A stretch of 64,000 nt of DNA from VGBV01 sp963780395. GTDB lineage: Bacteria > Actinomycetota > Thermoleophilia > Solirubrobacterales > 70-9. The stretch is taken from positions 56,859 through 120,858 of the forward strand of contig CAWABY010000009.1 in NCBI GenBank assembly GCA_963780395.1, given 5' to 3'. Positions 57,064 through 64,000 of this stretch are shown here, piece after piece. Position numbers and translations under genes: made by a program. The number at the start of each line of letters is the position of its first letter. The stretch's first letter is position 1. The notes below the pieces were generated by a model. That model was not told the origin of the DNA. It searched no databases and was given only the letters and a program-made list of their open reading frames with translations.

Positions 57064-58875
57064 CTAGTCCTGCTTGGCCCTGACGCGGTGCAGGCGGACG
57101 AGCTTCAGCGCCAGCTCCAGCGACAGCAGGTCCTCGCTGGAGAGATCGAGTGAGGCGACCCGCTCGATGCGATCGAGCCGCTGGCGCACGGTGTTGGGGT
57201 GCACGTACAGAGCGCGAGCACTGGTGGTGACGCTGCCTCGGTCCGAGAGGTACTGCTCGAGCGTCTCGACCAGACGCGCCCCTCGGCGGCGGTCGTAGTC
57301 GATCAGCTTCTCGACCGACTGGCGGTAGCGGTCGCGAGGCGCGTCGTCCAGCTCCAGGTGCACGAGGTAGCGGTAGGCACCGAGCTGCTCGTATGAGACC
57401 GCGCCGCCCTCGGCCACGAGCGAGCTGCCGATTCGCGCAGCGTCGGCCGCCTCGCGCATGCGACGCCGTGCGCTGGCCGCGCCGCGGTCGACCTCACTGA
57501 GCCCGATGACCAAGTCCTGATCGCGGCCCAGCGGCTCACAGGCCGCGCGCAGCCGCTCAACGCCGTTGTCCTTGCCGCTCGGCAGGGGCGCCAGCCCGCG
57601 CAGCCGGTCGGGCCGCGAATCGAACAGGGCGCGAGGCCCAAGGCGGCGGAGCTGCACCTCCATTGCCGGGGCGAGCTCGGAGAACACTGGGCTGCCCTCG
57701 GGCGCCTCCGAGACCCGCTCCACGTGCAGGAACAGGTGAGGCTGGCCAAGGTCGAAACCGGCCTCCATCGCCTTCGCTTCAGCCGCGTCGACCGAGCCCG
57801 CGGCGAGCGCGTCGAACATGTCCTTGACGGTGTTCTCGGCCGTCAGGCGCTCGATCAGCTCGGCTTTCTTCAGCCCGACCGAAGTCTGGTGCGCGACCGC
57901 TCCAAGCAGCTCGGCGTCGTCGGGGCCGAACTCGCGGTCGTGGGCGATGCAGCAGAGGATGCCGAGCTGCTCGTCGCCCGCAACCAGCGGGGCCACCACC
58001 AACTCGCTGTCGTCGAGGTCGGGCCACAACGTGTTGGCGAGCCGGCCCCGGCCGCCCCGGCTGCGACCGCTGGCGCGCCGCATCAGGTCCAGCACCAAGG
58101 CGGCGCCGCCCGGACGCGGGCTGGGCCTGGCGGCGTCCTTTGGCTCCGAGCCCGCGAGGACGAGCTCGTCGGCCTCGGCGTCGAGGCGGTAGATCTGGCA
58201 GGCGTCGGCGCCCAGCAGCTCGCGGGCCCCCCGCGTGACGGCGATGTAGAGGTCCTCGAGCACCGTCACCGCCGCCAGCGCCTGGCTCAGCTGGGTCAGG
58301 GTCGTCAGCGCCTGAACGCGGCGGCGCGTCTCCTCGTAGAGCTGCGCGTTCTCGATCGCGCCAGCCACCAGCGAGGCGGTGTGCACGAGGAAGTTGAGGA
58401 CCTCGTCGTCGAACTCGCGAGGTGCCGCGGTGTGCAGCACGGCCACACCCATCACCTCGCCGGCCTTGTCGAGGATCGGGACCGCCACCATCGACTGGAA
58501 GCGCTCCTCCTCCAGCTCAGGCACGTACTTCATGCGCTGGTCGGCCATCGCGTTCTCGGGGATGAACTCCGGGGTCTTGTTGCGGGCGACCCAGCCCGCG
58601 AGCCCCTCGTCCAGCCCGAGATCGACCTTGCCGAGGAGCTGCCTGTACTGGGGAGAGGCCGCCCTCATGACCAGGCGCTCACCCTCAAGGAAGTAGATGA
58701 AGCAGGCATGGCAACCGGTGGCGTCGGTGGCGATGTCGACGATCCCGCGCAGCACCCGGTCCAGGTCGAGTGACGAGGAGACGGTCTTGATCACCGCATA
58801 CAGCGTCTCGTTCTCGCGCCGCGCGCTCCGCAGCGCGTCGTCGTGCTCGAGCTCAGCTATGGATGCCGGACCCAA
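57064..58875 (-). CDS. GAF-GAF-PucR-type transcriptional regulator
   Basis: A 603-residue regulator. Two GAF domains lie at about residues 28-178 (ATGCHACFIYFLEGERLVM...GLAGWVARNK) and 200-345. A CdaR/GGDEF-like central region follows, and a PucR C-terminal HTH (about 535-595: LVETLEQYLSDRGSVTTSARALYVHPNTVRQRLDRIERV). It is divergent from the amt operon across about 217 bp and is the best local candidate to regulate it, perhaps by sensing a nitrogen-related ligand. Confidence 0.87.
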   Translation of the reverse strand: MGPASIAELEHDDALRSARRENETLYAVIKTVSSSLDLDRVLRGIVDIATDATGCHACFIYFLEGERLVMRAASPQYRQLLGKVDLGLDEGLAGWVARNKTPEFIPENAMADQRMKYVPELEEERFQSMVAVPILDKAGEVMGVAVLHTAAPREFDDEVLNFLVHTASLVAGAIENAQLYEETRRRVQALTTLTQLSQALAAVTVLEDLYIAVTRGARELLGADACQIYRLDAEADELVLAGSEPKDAARPSPRPGGAALVLDLMRRASGRSRGGRGRLANTLWPDLDDSELVVAPLVAGDEQLGILCCIAHDREFGPDDAELLGAVAHQTSVGLKKAELIERLTAENTVKDMFDALAAGSVDAAEAKAMEAGFDLGQPHLFLHVERVSEAPEGSPVFSELAPAMEVQLRRLGPRALFDSRPDRLRGLAPLPSGKDNGVERLRAACEPLGRDQDLVIGLSEVDRGAASARRRMREAADAARIGSSLVAEGGAVSYEQLGAYRYLVHLELDDAPRDRYRQSVEKLIDYDRRRGARLVETLEQYLSDRGSVTTSARALYVHPNTVRQRLDRIERVASLDLSSEDLLSLELALKLVRLHRVRAKQD

Positions 58876-59092
58876 TGCAACCTCCTCTCCTCGGTGCGGG
58901 CGGCGGGATCCTAGCCGCGGGGCCCGCGAACAGTATGTGCGGACCCTACTCTCACACGGCCCGAAATATGTGGCGATTGGCTATTGCGCGCGCGGCGCGG
59001 TGGCGGATATGTTGCGCCCGCTGGCGCTTGTGACGTTCGTGCCGTGAGTGTCCACTGCCCGTTCGGGCGAGGAAAGAGGGAGAGGTACGAGG

Positions 59093-60529
59093 ATGATCGA
59101 AGCTCTCGTTGCCCAGGTCGAAGCCTTGGAGGAGGCCGCTCCCGTCGAGAGCCTCACGCTCGACAGCGTGATCCTCGGTGAGCAGTTCTACTTCTTCACG
59201 GTCGTGCTGATGTGGCTGATCCACGTCGGTTTCATGACCTACGAGACGGGCGTCGCGCGCCGCAAGAACGCGCTCGCCACGGCGATGAAGAACATCCTCA
59301 CGATCGCAGTCGTGACGCCGAGCTTCTACTACTTCGGCTGGTGGATCTACAACTGCAACCAGCCCGGCCTGCCGATCGGCCCGAACAGCTCGGACTTCAC
59401 GAGCGTGGCTTGTCAAGGCGGAATCCCATGGTCGGACACGTTCGGCCCGAACTTCACGAACAACATCAACCTGGTCTTTTTCCTCGCTTTCCTGCTGTTC
59501 TCTTGGACGACGGCATCGATCATGTCGGGGGCGCTGTTGGAGCGCGTCAGGCTTTCGGCCTATCTGGTCCTCGCCGTGCTGCTGGGCTCGGTCGTCTGGA
59601 TCCTGGACGCCGCCTGGGGCTGGAGCGCCGGCGGCTGGATGACGATGCGGTTCGGGTTCCACGACTCGATCGCCTCCGGAGTCGTGCACGGCGTCTCGGG
59701 CGCCTTCACGCTCGGCGTGCTCTTCAACCTGGGGCCGCGGATCGGGAAATACACGAAGGAGGGTCTGGCCAGAACCTTCAGACCTCACAACATCCACATG
59801 ACTTTGATGGGCCTGATGCTCATCTTCACCGGCTTCTACGGCTTCTACGCGGCCTGCCTGGTGATCGTCTCGACCACCGTGCCGGGCTGGGCGAACATCT
59901 ACCTGAGCCCGACCACCCTGGGATCGATCGCGATGATCATCACCTTCGGGTTCGCCGGAGGGTTCACCGGGGCCTACTTCACCAGCCGCGGTGACCCGTT
60001 CTGGACCGTCTCGGGAGGCCTCGCCGGCGTGATCGGCGTCTCGGCGGGCGCGGACGTGTACGCGCCGACGCTGGGGTACCTGCTCGCCGCGGTGACCGGC
60101 GGGCTCACGGTCTACGTGGGCAACTGGATGGAGCAGAAGATGCGCGTCGACGACGTGGTCGGCGCGGTCTCGGTCCACGGCTTCGCGGGGTTCATGGGCG
60201 TGATCTGGGTCGGCGTTTTCGCAGCGGGCTATCCGACGGGCCTGAACAACGTCGACAGCTCTATATGGGGACAGCTGCTCGGGGTCGCCGTGTTCGTGCC
60301 GCTTGGGTTCCTGTCCGGCTGGATCGCCGCAAAGATCCTGAAGATGCTGAATCTGCTGCGCGTGCCGCCGGAGGTCGAGGTCGACGGTCTCGACCAGGCT
60401 GAGTACCGCGAGGACATCCACGTGCCCGAGTTCGCGCACGCGGAGGACCTCGTGATCGAGCCCGACGGGACCAGGGTCCCGGCGACTGCGGTGCAAGCCA
60501 ACGCCGTCAAGGACCTGGTGAGACTGTGA
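59093..60529 (+). CDS. amt: Ammonium transporter (Amt family)
   Basis: A 478-residue transporter with about 11 helices. The twin pore histidines appear in VVHGVSGAF and SVHGFAGFMG, and FAGGFTGAYF is conserved. A long N-terminal segment precedes helix 1 and the C-terminal tail carries EYREDIHVPEFAHAEDL, where PII-type control could act. The ATG at 59093 follows GGAGAGG. It heads a cluster with two tiny membrane proteins, an amidotransferase and GlnT-like synthetase. Confidence 0.92.
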   Translation: MIEALVAQVEALEEAAPVESLTLDSVILGEQFYFFTVVLMWLIHVGFMTYETGVARRKNALATAMKNILTIAVVTPSFYYFGWWIYNCNQPGLPIGPNSSDFTSVACQGGIPWSDTFGPNFTNNINLVFFLAFLLFSWTTASIMSGALLERVRLSAYLVLAVLLGSVVWILDAAWGWSAGGWMTMRFGFHDSIASGVVHGVSGAFTLGVLFNLGPRIGKYTKEGLARTFRPHNIHMTLMGLMLIFTGFYGFYAACLVIVSTTVPGWANIYLSPTTLGSIAMIITFGFAGGFTGAYFTSRGDPFWTVSGGLAGVIGVSAGADVYAPTLGYLLAAVTGGLTVYVGNWMEQKMRVDDVVGAVSVHGFAGFMGVIWVGVFAAGYPTGLNNVDSSIWGQLLGVAVFVPLGFLSGWIAAKILKMLNLLRVPPEVEVDGLDQAEYREDIHVPEFAHAEDLVIEPDGTRVPATAVQANAVKDLVRL

Positions 60530-60557
60530 CCCCCAGCGCGAGACGAAAGGAGGACGA

Positions 60558-60890
60558 ATGCCAGCGATAATCGACAGCGCTCCGGACTGTGTGATCAGCG
60601 GTGAGGTTGACGGCACCGACGAGGCGAGCGTCACTGCAGCGGGCGAGGACTCCCTGGATTTCGTCGCCGGCGACAACTATTTCAGCGAGGAGTCGCCATG
60701 CGCCGGGTTCATGACCTTCGGCCCCGGCTCGACCTACGGCGAGGAAGGCGTGGGCGGCGAAAGCGCCTACATCATCCTCACCATCGTCGGCATGGCCTTC
60801 ATGGTGATCGCGCTGCTCGGCTGGGTCGCGTACGAGAACACCCGGCTGAAGACCTACGTCGCCAACGGCGGCAGGAAAGTGAGGCGGTAG
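60558..60890 (+). CDS. Small single-helix membrane protein in the amt operon
   Basis: A 110-residue protein with an acidic N-terminal region (about 1-65, rich in Asp/Glu/Gly with two Cys) and one membrane helix at about 70-92 (YIILTIVGMAFMVIALLGWVAY), then a basic end RKVRR. The orientation would place the acidic part outside. It begins 29 bp after amt behind AAAGGAGG. Not recognised; an Amt accessory role is only an inference from position. Confidence 0.6.
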   Translation: MPAIIDSAPDCVISGEVDGTDEASVTAAGEDSLDFVAGDNYFSEESPCAGFMTFGPGSTYGEEGVGGESAYIILTIVGMAFMVIALLGWVAYENTRLKTYVANGGRKVRR

Positions 60891-60893
60891 CAG

Positions 60894-61046
60894 ATGGCCG
60901 GCAAGCAGATCAAGTTCCCACCGGAGCAGACCCACGTCAGGGGCTTCGAGATCGGGATGCTCGCGTTTTCGATCATCTGCGTGATCGTTGTGCTGATCGT
61001 GGTTCTCGGAACCGACATCGGGAACGAGTTCCGTCCCACCGTTTAG
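60894..61046 (+). CDS. 50-residue single-helix membrane protein in the amt operon
   Basis: ATG 60894 to TAG 61044-61046 encodes MAGKQIKFPPEQTHVRGFEIG, then a helix MLAFSIICVIVVLIVVLGT and the tail DIGNEFRPTV. It starts 3 bp after the stop of the previous small gene, so the two are probably translated together. Not recognised as a family. Confidence 0.55.
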   Translation: MAGKQIKFPPEQTHVRGFEIGMLAFSIICVIVVLIVVLGTDIGNEFRPTV

Positions 61047-61070
61047 CGGCGGTCCGATAGACATACGGGC

Positions 61071-61562
61071 GTGACGCCTTCCTGGGGCGACTCGGGCTTC
61101 GCTCTGAAGTCGGGGACCGCCGATGACAGAAAGCCGACCTGGCCGCGTGTCGCCGTGCTGCTCGGGGTGTTGGCGCTCGCCTTCTTCGTGGCCAAGGGCT
61201 GCCAGGACCGACAGGTGCGGGTCACCGAGGATCAGGCGGTCGCAACCGCCGAGGAGCAGGTCGATTTCGACCCGACCTACGTCCAGGTCCGCCTGCTGCG
61301 CCAGGGGATCAACCGCCAGGCGTTCTGGTTCGTCTCGCTCTCGATTCCGATCGGGTTCGACGGCGATCGCCCCGACCTGTTCGAGGAGCTGACAGTGGTC
61401 GAGATCGACGCACGCACCGGCGAGGTGGCCAAGATCCAGGAGCAGAGCGAGGAGGACACGAAGGCGGCGAAAACCGAGGCGGCGAGGCGGGACGAGGACG
61501 AGGCGGTGCTGAAGAAGATCGAGGAGCAGGGACAGGGGCCCCAGGGCCAGGGAGAGGAGTAG
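61071..61562 (+). CDS. Membrane-anchored PepSY-like protein
   Basis: A 163-residue protein with one membrane helix at about 27-43 (VAVLLGVLALAFFVAKG). VTEDQAVATAEEQVDFDPTYVQVRLLRQG and FWFVSLSIPI...VVEIDARTGEVAKIQEQ resemble the PepSY fold, which often inhibits or modulates partner proteins. A charged, Gln/Glu-rich tail ends it. It lies 24 bp downstream of the 50-residue gene. Confidence 0.6.
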   Translation: MTPSWGDSGFALKSGTADDRKPTWPRVAVLLGVLALAFFVAKGCQDRQVRVTEDQAVATAEEQVDFDPTYVQVRLLRQGINRQAFWFVSLSIPIGFDGDRPDLFEELTVVEIDARTGEVAKIQEQSEEDTKAAKTEAARRDEDEAVLKKIEEQGQGPQGQGEE

Positions 61563-61566
61563 GGCG

Positions 61567-62277
61567 TTGCGCGTTCTCGTGCTCCAGCACATCGCCTGTG
61601 AGCACCCCGGTGTCTTCTCCGATGTGATGGACGAGCGGGACGTGGAGGCGGTCCCTGTCGAGCTCGACGAGGGCGAGGCGCTGCCCGACTGGCGGGAGTT
61701 CGACGCGGTGTTGGCGATGGGCGGGCCGATGGGCGCCTACGAGGAGGCAGGCCACCCCTGGCTCTCAGCCGAGAAGGCGCTGATTCGCGAGGCGGTCGAG
61801 GACGGCCGCCCCTTCATGGGCGTGTGCCTCGGCGTGCAGCTACTCGCCTCCGCGCTCGGCGCCGAGGTAAAGGCGATGGAGCAGGCGGAGGTTGGTCTGC
61901 TGCCGGTAAAGCTGACGGTCGAGGGGCGCGCGCATCCGCTGTTCGCCGGCATGCCCGAGCCGCTCGTCTCGCTGCAGTGGCACGGCGACACCTTCGAGCT
62001 GCCGAGGGGGGCGACGCTGCTGGCGAGCTCGCCGGCGGCTCCGCACCAGGCCTTCCAGGCGGGCGAGGCGGCATTCGGGATCCAGTTCCACCTGGAGGTG
62101 ACGCCCGAGATGGCGCGCGAGTGGGCCAAGGTGCCGGCCTACCGCGAGTCGCTGGCAGGGACTCTGGGGGAGGAGCGCGGCGCCGCCTTCCTGGCCGAGG
62201 TCTCCAGGCGCGCCCCCGAGCTGCGCCCCGGCGCGCGGCGGCTGTTCGAGAACTGGCTTGACCTGGCCTCAACCTAG
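61567..62277 (+). CDS. Class I glutamine amidotransferase (GMP-synthase-like)
   Basis: A 236-residue stand-alone amidotransferase, starting at TTG 61567, 4 bp after the preceding stop. The nucleophile Cys87 sits in FMGVCLGVQLLASALG, with the His/Glu pair in GIQFHLEVTPEM. MGGPMGAYEE forms the oxyanion-strand region. It resembles GMP-synthase-like GATases that hydrolyse glutamine or gamma-glutamyl compounds. In this cluster a gamma-glutamyl substrate is plausible. Confidence 0.87.
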   Translation: MRVLVLQHIACEHPGVFSDVMDERDVEAVPVELDEGEALPDWREFDAVLAMGGPMGAYEEAGHPWLSAEKALIREAVEDGRPFMGVCLGVQLLASALGAEVKAMEQAEVGLLPVKLTVEGRAHPLFAGMPEPLVSLQWHGDTFELPRGATLLASSPAAPHQAFQAGEAAFGIQFHLEVTPEMAREWAKVPAYRESLAGTLGEERGAAFLAEVSRRAPELRPGARRLFENWLDLAST

Positions 62278-62301
62278 CCCGGCCCCACCCGAATCAAGCG
62301 T

Positions 62302-62330
62302 TTGTACAAAATTGTTCAGTCACATATAGT
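62302..62330 (+). promoter_or_regulatory. Sigma-70-type promoter for the GlnT-like gene
   Basis: TTGTAC and TATAGT are separated by 17 bp in an AT-rich patch that stands out from the surrounding GC-rich DNA. TTTGTACAAA at 62301-62310 is also a perfect palindrome overlapping the -35 box and may be an operator. The leader to the GTG at 62421 is about 85 bp. Confidence 0.7.
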
Positions 62331-62420
62331 GGGCGTCGGATAGGCGGCGGCGCCTTCCTGGCGGCTCGCCGCGGAGGACGAGGAGCGCCCGGGTAGGGCC
62401 GGGCGGAAAGGAGCCCCAGA

Positions 62421-63860
62421 GTGCCCGCAAAGGAGATGGGGGGGACCATCAAGACGGTCCTGAAGACCCCGAAGGCCGAGATGCCGCCCGCGACGCTGGA
62501 GGAAGCGCGAACCCAGAAGGGGCGCGCCGAGAAGATCCAGGAGATCACCAAGCGGATCGAGGACGAGGGGATCAAGTACGTCTTCTTCCAACAGGTCTCG
62601 ATCACCGGGCGCGTGATGGGCAAGGGCGTGGTCGCGTCCTTCTTCCCGCAGGTCGCCGAAAAGGGCTATCAGCTGGTCTACGGCGCCACCGCCAACCTCT
62701 TCACCGACCTGCAGGGCGATTACATCGGCTTCGGGCCCGAGGAGTCCGAGCTGGCGGCGATCGCCGACCTCGACACCTTCGAGGTCCTCCCGTGGGACGA
62801 GAGCGTCGCTCGTGTTTTCTGCGACTGCTACGACACCGAGACCGGCCAGCTGCTGGACGCCGACCCGCGCCAGAACCTGAAGCGCGTCGTCTCGGAATTC
62901 GAGAAGGAGCTCGGCCTCAACTTCGTGATCGGGATCGAGCCCGAGATGATGTGGATGAAGCGGGACGAGGACGGGACCGCCGAGGGCGTCACCAAGCCCT
63001 ACTGCTACCACATCCATATGTTCGAGGAGCTCCGTCCGGTGCTGCTCGACGTCGTCGACTACGGCCAGAAGCTGGGCCTCGACATGAGCTACGGCGACCA
63101 CGAGGACGCGCCGGGCCAGCTCGAGCTCAACTTCCGCTTCGACCGTCCGGTGACAACGGCCGACAACATCACCACCTACCGGCAGATCTGCGCGGCGGTC
63201 GCCCGCAAGCACGGCCTGCTCGCTTCGTTCATGCCGAAGCCGTTCACGGGCGTTTCGGCCAACGGGCACCACCATCACTTCACGCTGATCGACGAGAAGG
63301 GGAACAACGTCTTCCACGATCCAGACGGCGTGGCGCAGCTCTCCGACAAGGGCCGCCACTTCCTCGGCGGCCTGCTCGATCACTTCGGCGCACTGATGTG
63401 CGTCGGCAACCCCAGCGTCAACTCCTACTGCCGCATGTGGGACTTCGGGTTCTGGGCGCCGGTCTACAAGAACTGGGGCTGGCAGAACCGCACCTGCACC
63501 GTGCGGGTTGCCGGCGGCGGTCGCTTCGAGTACCGCGGCGTGGACTCATCGTGCAACCCGTACCTGACGATCGCGGCGCTGCTCAAGGCCGGCCTCGACG
63601 GCCTCGAGCGCGAGGTCGATCCGGGCCCGCCCCAGGAGGGCAACACCTACGACCTCCTGCAGGAGGGCGTCGAGCTGGAGCGCGTGCCCGAGTCGCTCGG
63701 GGCCGCGCTCGAAGCGCTCGACAAGGACGACCTGATCAAGGGGGCGATGCCTGGCCGCCTGTACGGGGTCTTCAAGCACTACAAGCGCGACGAGTGGGAG
63801 CGCTACTTGGCGGCGGTCACCGACTGGGAGCGCGACGAGTACCTCGAGGTCCTTCCGTGA
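62421..63860 (+). CDS. GlnT/type III-related glutamine synthetase or gamma-glutamylmethylamide synthetase
   Basis: A 479-residue GS-fold ligase. IGIEPEMMWM (metal-binding Glu), GDHEDAPGQLELNF (ammonium/glutamate site), NGHHHHFTLID (the ATP-site His motif) and NRTCTVRVAGGGRFEYRG and SSCNPYLTIAALLKAGLDG are seen. It lies closer by pattern to GlnT/GmaS enzymes than to GlnA I. GlnT makes glutamine; GmaS makes gamma-glutamylmethylamide from methylamine. A GTG start at 62421 follows AAAGGAG. The following amidotransferase gene fits either. Confidence 0.82.
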   Translation: MPAKEMGGTIKTVLKTPKAEMPPATLEEARTQKGRAEKIQEITKRIEDEGIKYVFFQQVSITGRVMGKGVVASFFPQVAEKGYQLVYGATANLFTDLQGDYIGFGPEESELAAIADLDTFEVLPWDESVARVFCDCYDTETGQLLDADPRQNLKRVVSEFEKELGLNFVIGIEPEMMWMKRDEDGTAEGVTKPYCYHIHMFEELRPVLLDVVDYGQKLGLDMSYGDHEDAPGQLELNFRFDRPVTTADNITTYRQICAAVARKHGLLASFMPKPFTGVSANGHHHHFTLIDEKGNNVFHDPDGVAQLSDKGRHFLGGLLDHFGALMCVGNPSVNSYCRMWDFGFWAPVYKNWGWQNRTCTVRVAGGGRFEYRGVDSSCNPYLTIAALLKAGLDGLEREVDPGPPQEGNTYDLLQEGVELERVPESLGAALEALDKDDLIKGAMPGRLYGVFKHYKRDEWERYLAAVTDWERDEYLEVLP

Positions 63861-63892
63861 GACCAGCGACACCGAGGAAGGCGGCTTAGGCC

Positions 63893-64000
63893 ATGTGCGG
63901 GATCGCCGGGATCATCTACCGCAACGGCGGCGGCGAGCGCCAGGTCGGGCGCGACATGACCGCGATGCTCCAGGCGATGAAGCACCGGGGGCCCGACTCG
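63893..64000 (+). CDS. Class II glutamine amidotransferase (GlxB/GltB1-like), 5' part
   Basis: Only 36 codons are inside the window. MCGIAGIIYRNGGG has the N-terminal nucleophile Cys2 of Ntn amidotransferases, and MLQAMKHRGPDS is the conserved Arg/Gly/Asp loop. Behind a GlnT/GmaS-like gene the best match is the GlxB subunit of glutamate or N-methylglutamate synthase; asparagine synthetase or GlmS are less likely. The gene runs off the window edge. Confidence 0.75.
   Translation, partial: MCGIAGIIYRNGGGERQVGRDMTAMLQAMKHRGPDS

Noticed and set aside
59001..59015. TGGC-N7-TTGC resembling a sigma-54 promoter upstream of amt
   Set aside because: Spacing fits, but actinobacteria generally lack RpoN and no activator binding site or gene was seen.

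Overview
The window is GC-rich chromosomal DNA from an actinobacterium, most likely of the Thermoleophilia/Solirubrobacterales type. This rests on family content rather than a marker gene: an F420-dependent NADP reductase, a DivIVA-domain protein, an ANTAR regulator, a PucR-type regulator and many SnoaL-like and secreted sulfatase genes. No rRNA, CRISPR array or recognisable integrase was seen.

Region 1 (1-12.5 kb) is ordinary metabolism: an F420/NADP reductase, a short-chain dehydrogenase, a fluoroacetyl-CoA-thioesterase-like hotdog protein, HMG-CoA lyase, 3-hydroxybutyryl-CoA dehydrogenase, a DivIVA-like coiled coil directly upstream of an acyl-CoA carboxylase carboxyltransferase, a fatty-acid desaturase and acetoacetyl-CoA synthetase. 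Together these suggest leucine, branched-chain acid and ketone-body catabolism.

Region 2 (12.5-18.4 kb) is a tRNA-rich stretch (Leu-CAA, Leu-TAG, Trp-CCA, Gly-TCC, Pro-GGG). SRAP, a small membrane protein and greA lie directly behind tRNAs. Two free-standing endonuclease genes (LAGLIDADG and HNH) flank a secreted sulfatase, and each has an identical LexA-like box at its start and a shared palindrome nearby.

Region 3 (18.4-48.6 kb) is the most unusual part. The 3' 49 bp of the tRNA-Pro gene recurs, whole or in part, seven times downstream in the same orientation, at about 21.8, 26.0, 30.2, 34.5, 36.9, 45.4 and 48.5 kb. The first four copies carry a co-linear 108-bp left arm made of a GGTACC pair and GTCC/GGAC boxes at 9-bp intervals arranged around a dyad. 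GTCC triplets at the same 9-bp spacing lie just 3' of the intact tRNA and of copy 1. I read this as serial site-specific integration of small integrase-less islands at one tRNA gene. Cargo includes Ldh2, MBL and VOC enzymes; DUF2252 and membrane proteins; a BTAD/AAA regulator; an ANTAR regulator with an epoxide hydrolase, thioredoxin-like protein and DedA; an uncharacterised pterin/RibD/glycosyltransferase/CDP-alcohol-phosphotransferase cluster; and CapA, a truncated globin and a phospholipase C-like phosphatase. Several cargo genes are decayed.

Region 4 (48.6-58.9 kb) has SnoaL-like proteins, an HxlR regulator divergent from a BBE-type FAD oxidase, a CSLREA/RTX-repeat surface protein, a universal stress protein, a GH25 lysozyme, a CPA1 antiporter with an orphan four-helix sensor module, and a GAF-GAF-PucR regulator.

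Region 5 (59.1-64 kb) is a nitrogen-assimilation cluster: an Amt transporter, two tiny membrane proteins, a PepSY-like protein, a class I amidotransferase, a GlnT/type III-like glutamine (or gamma-glutamylmethylamide) synthetase behind a good sigma-70-type promoter, and the start of a class II amidotransferase cut by the window edge.
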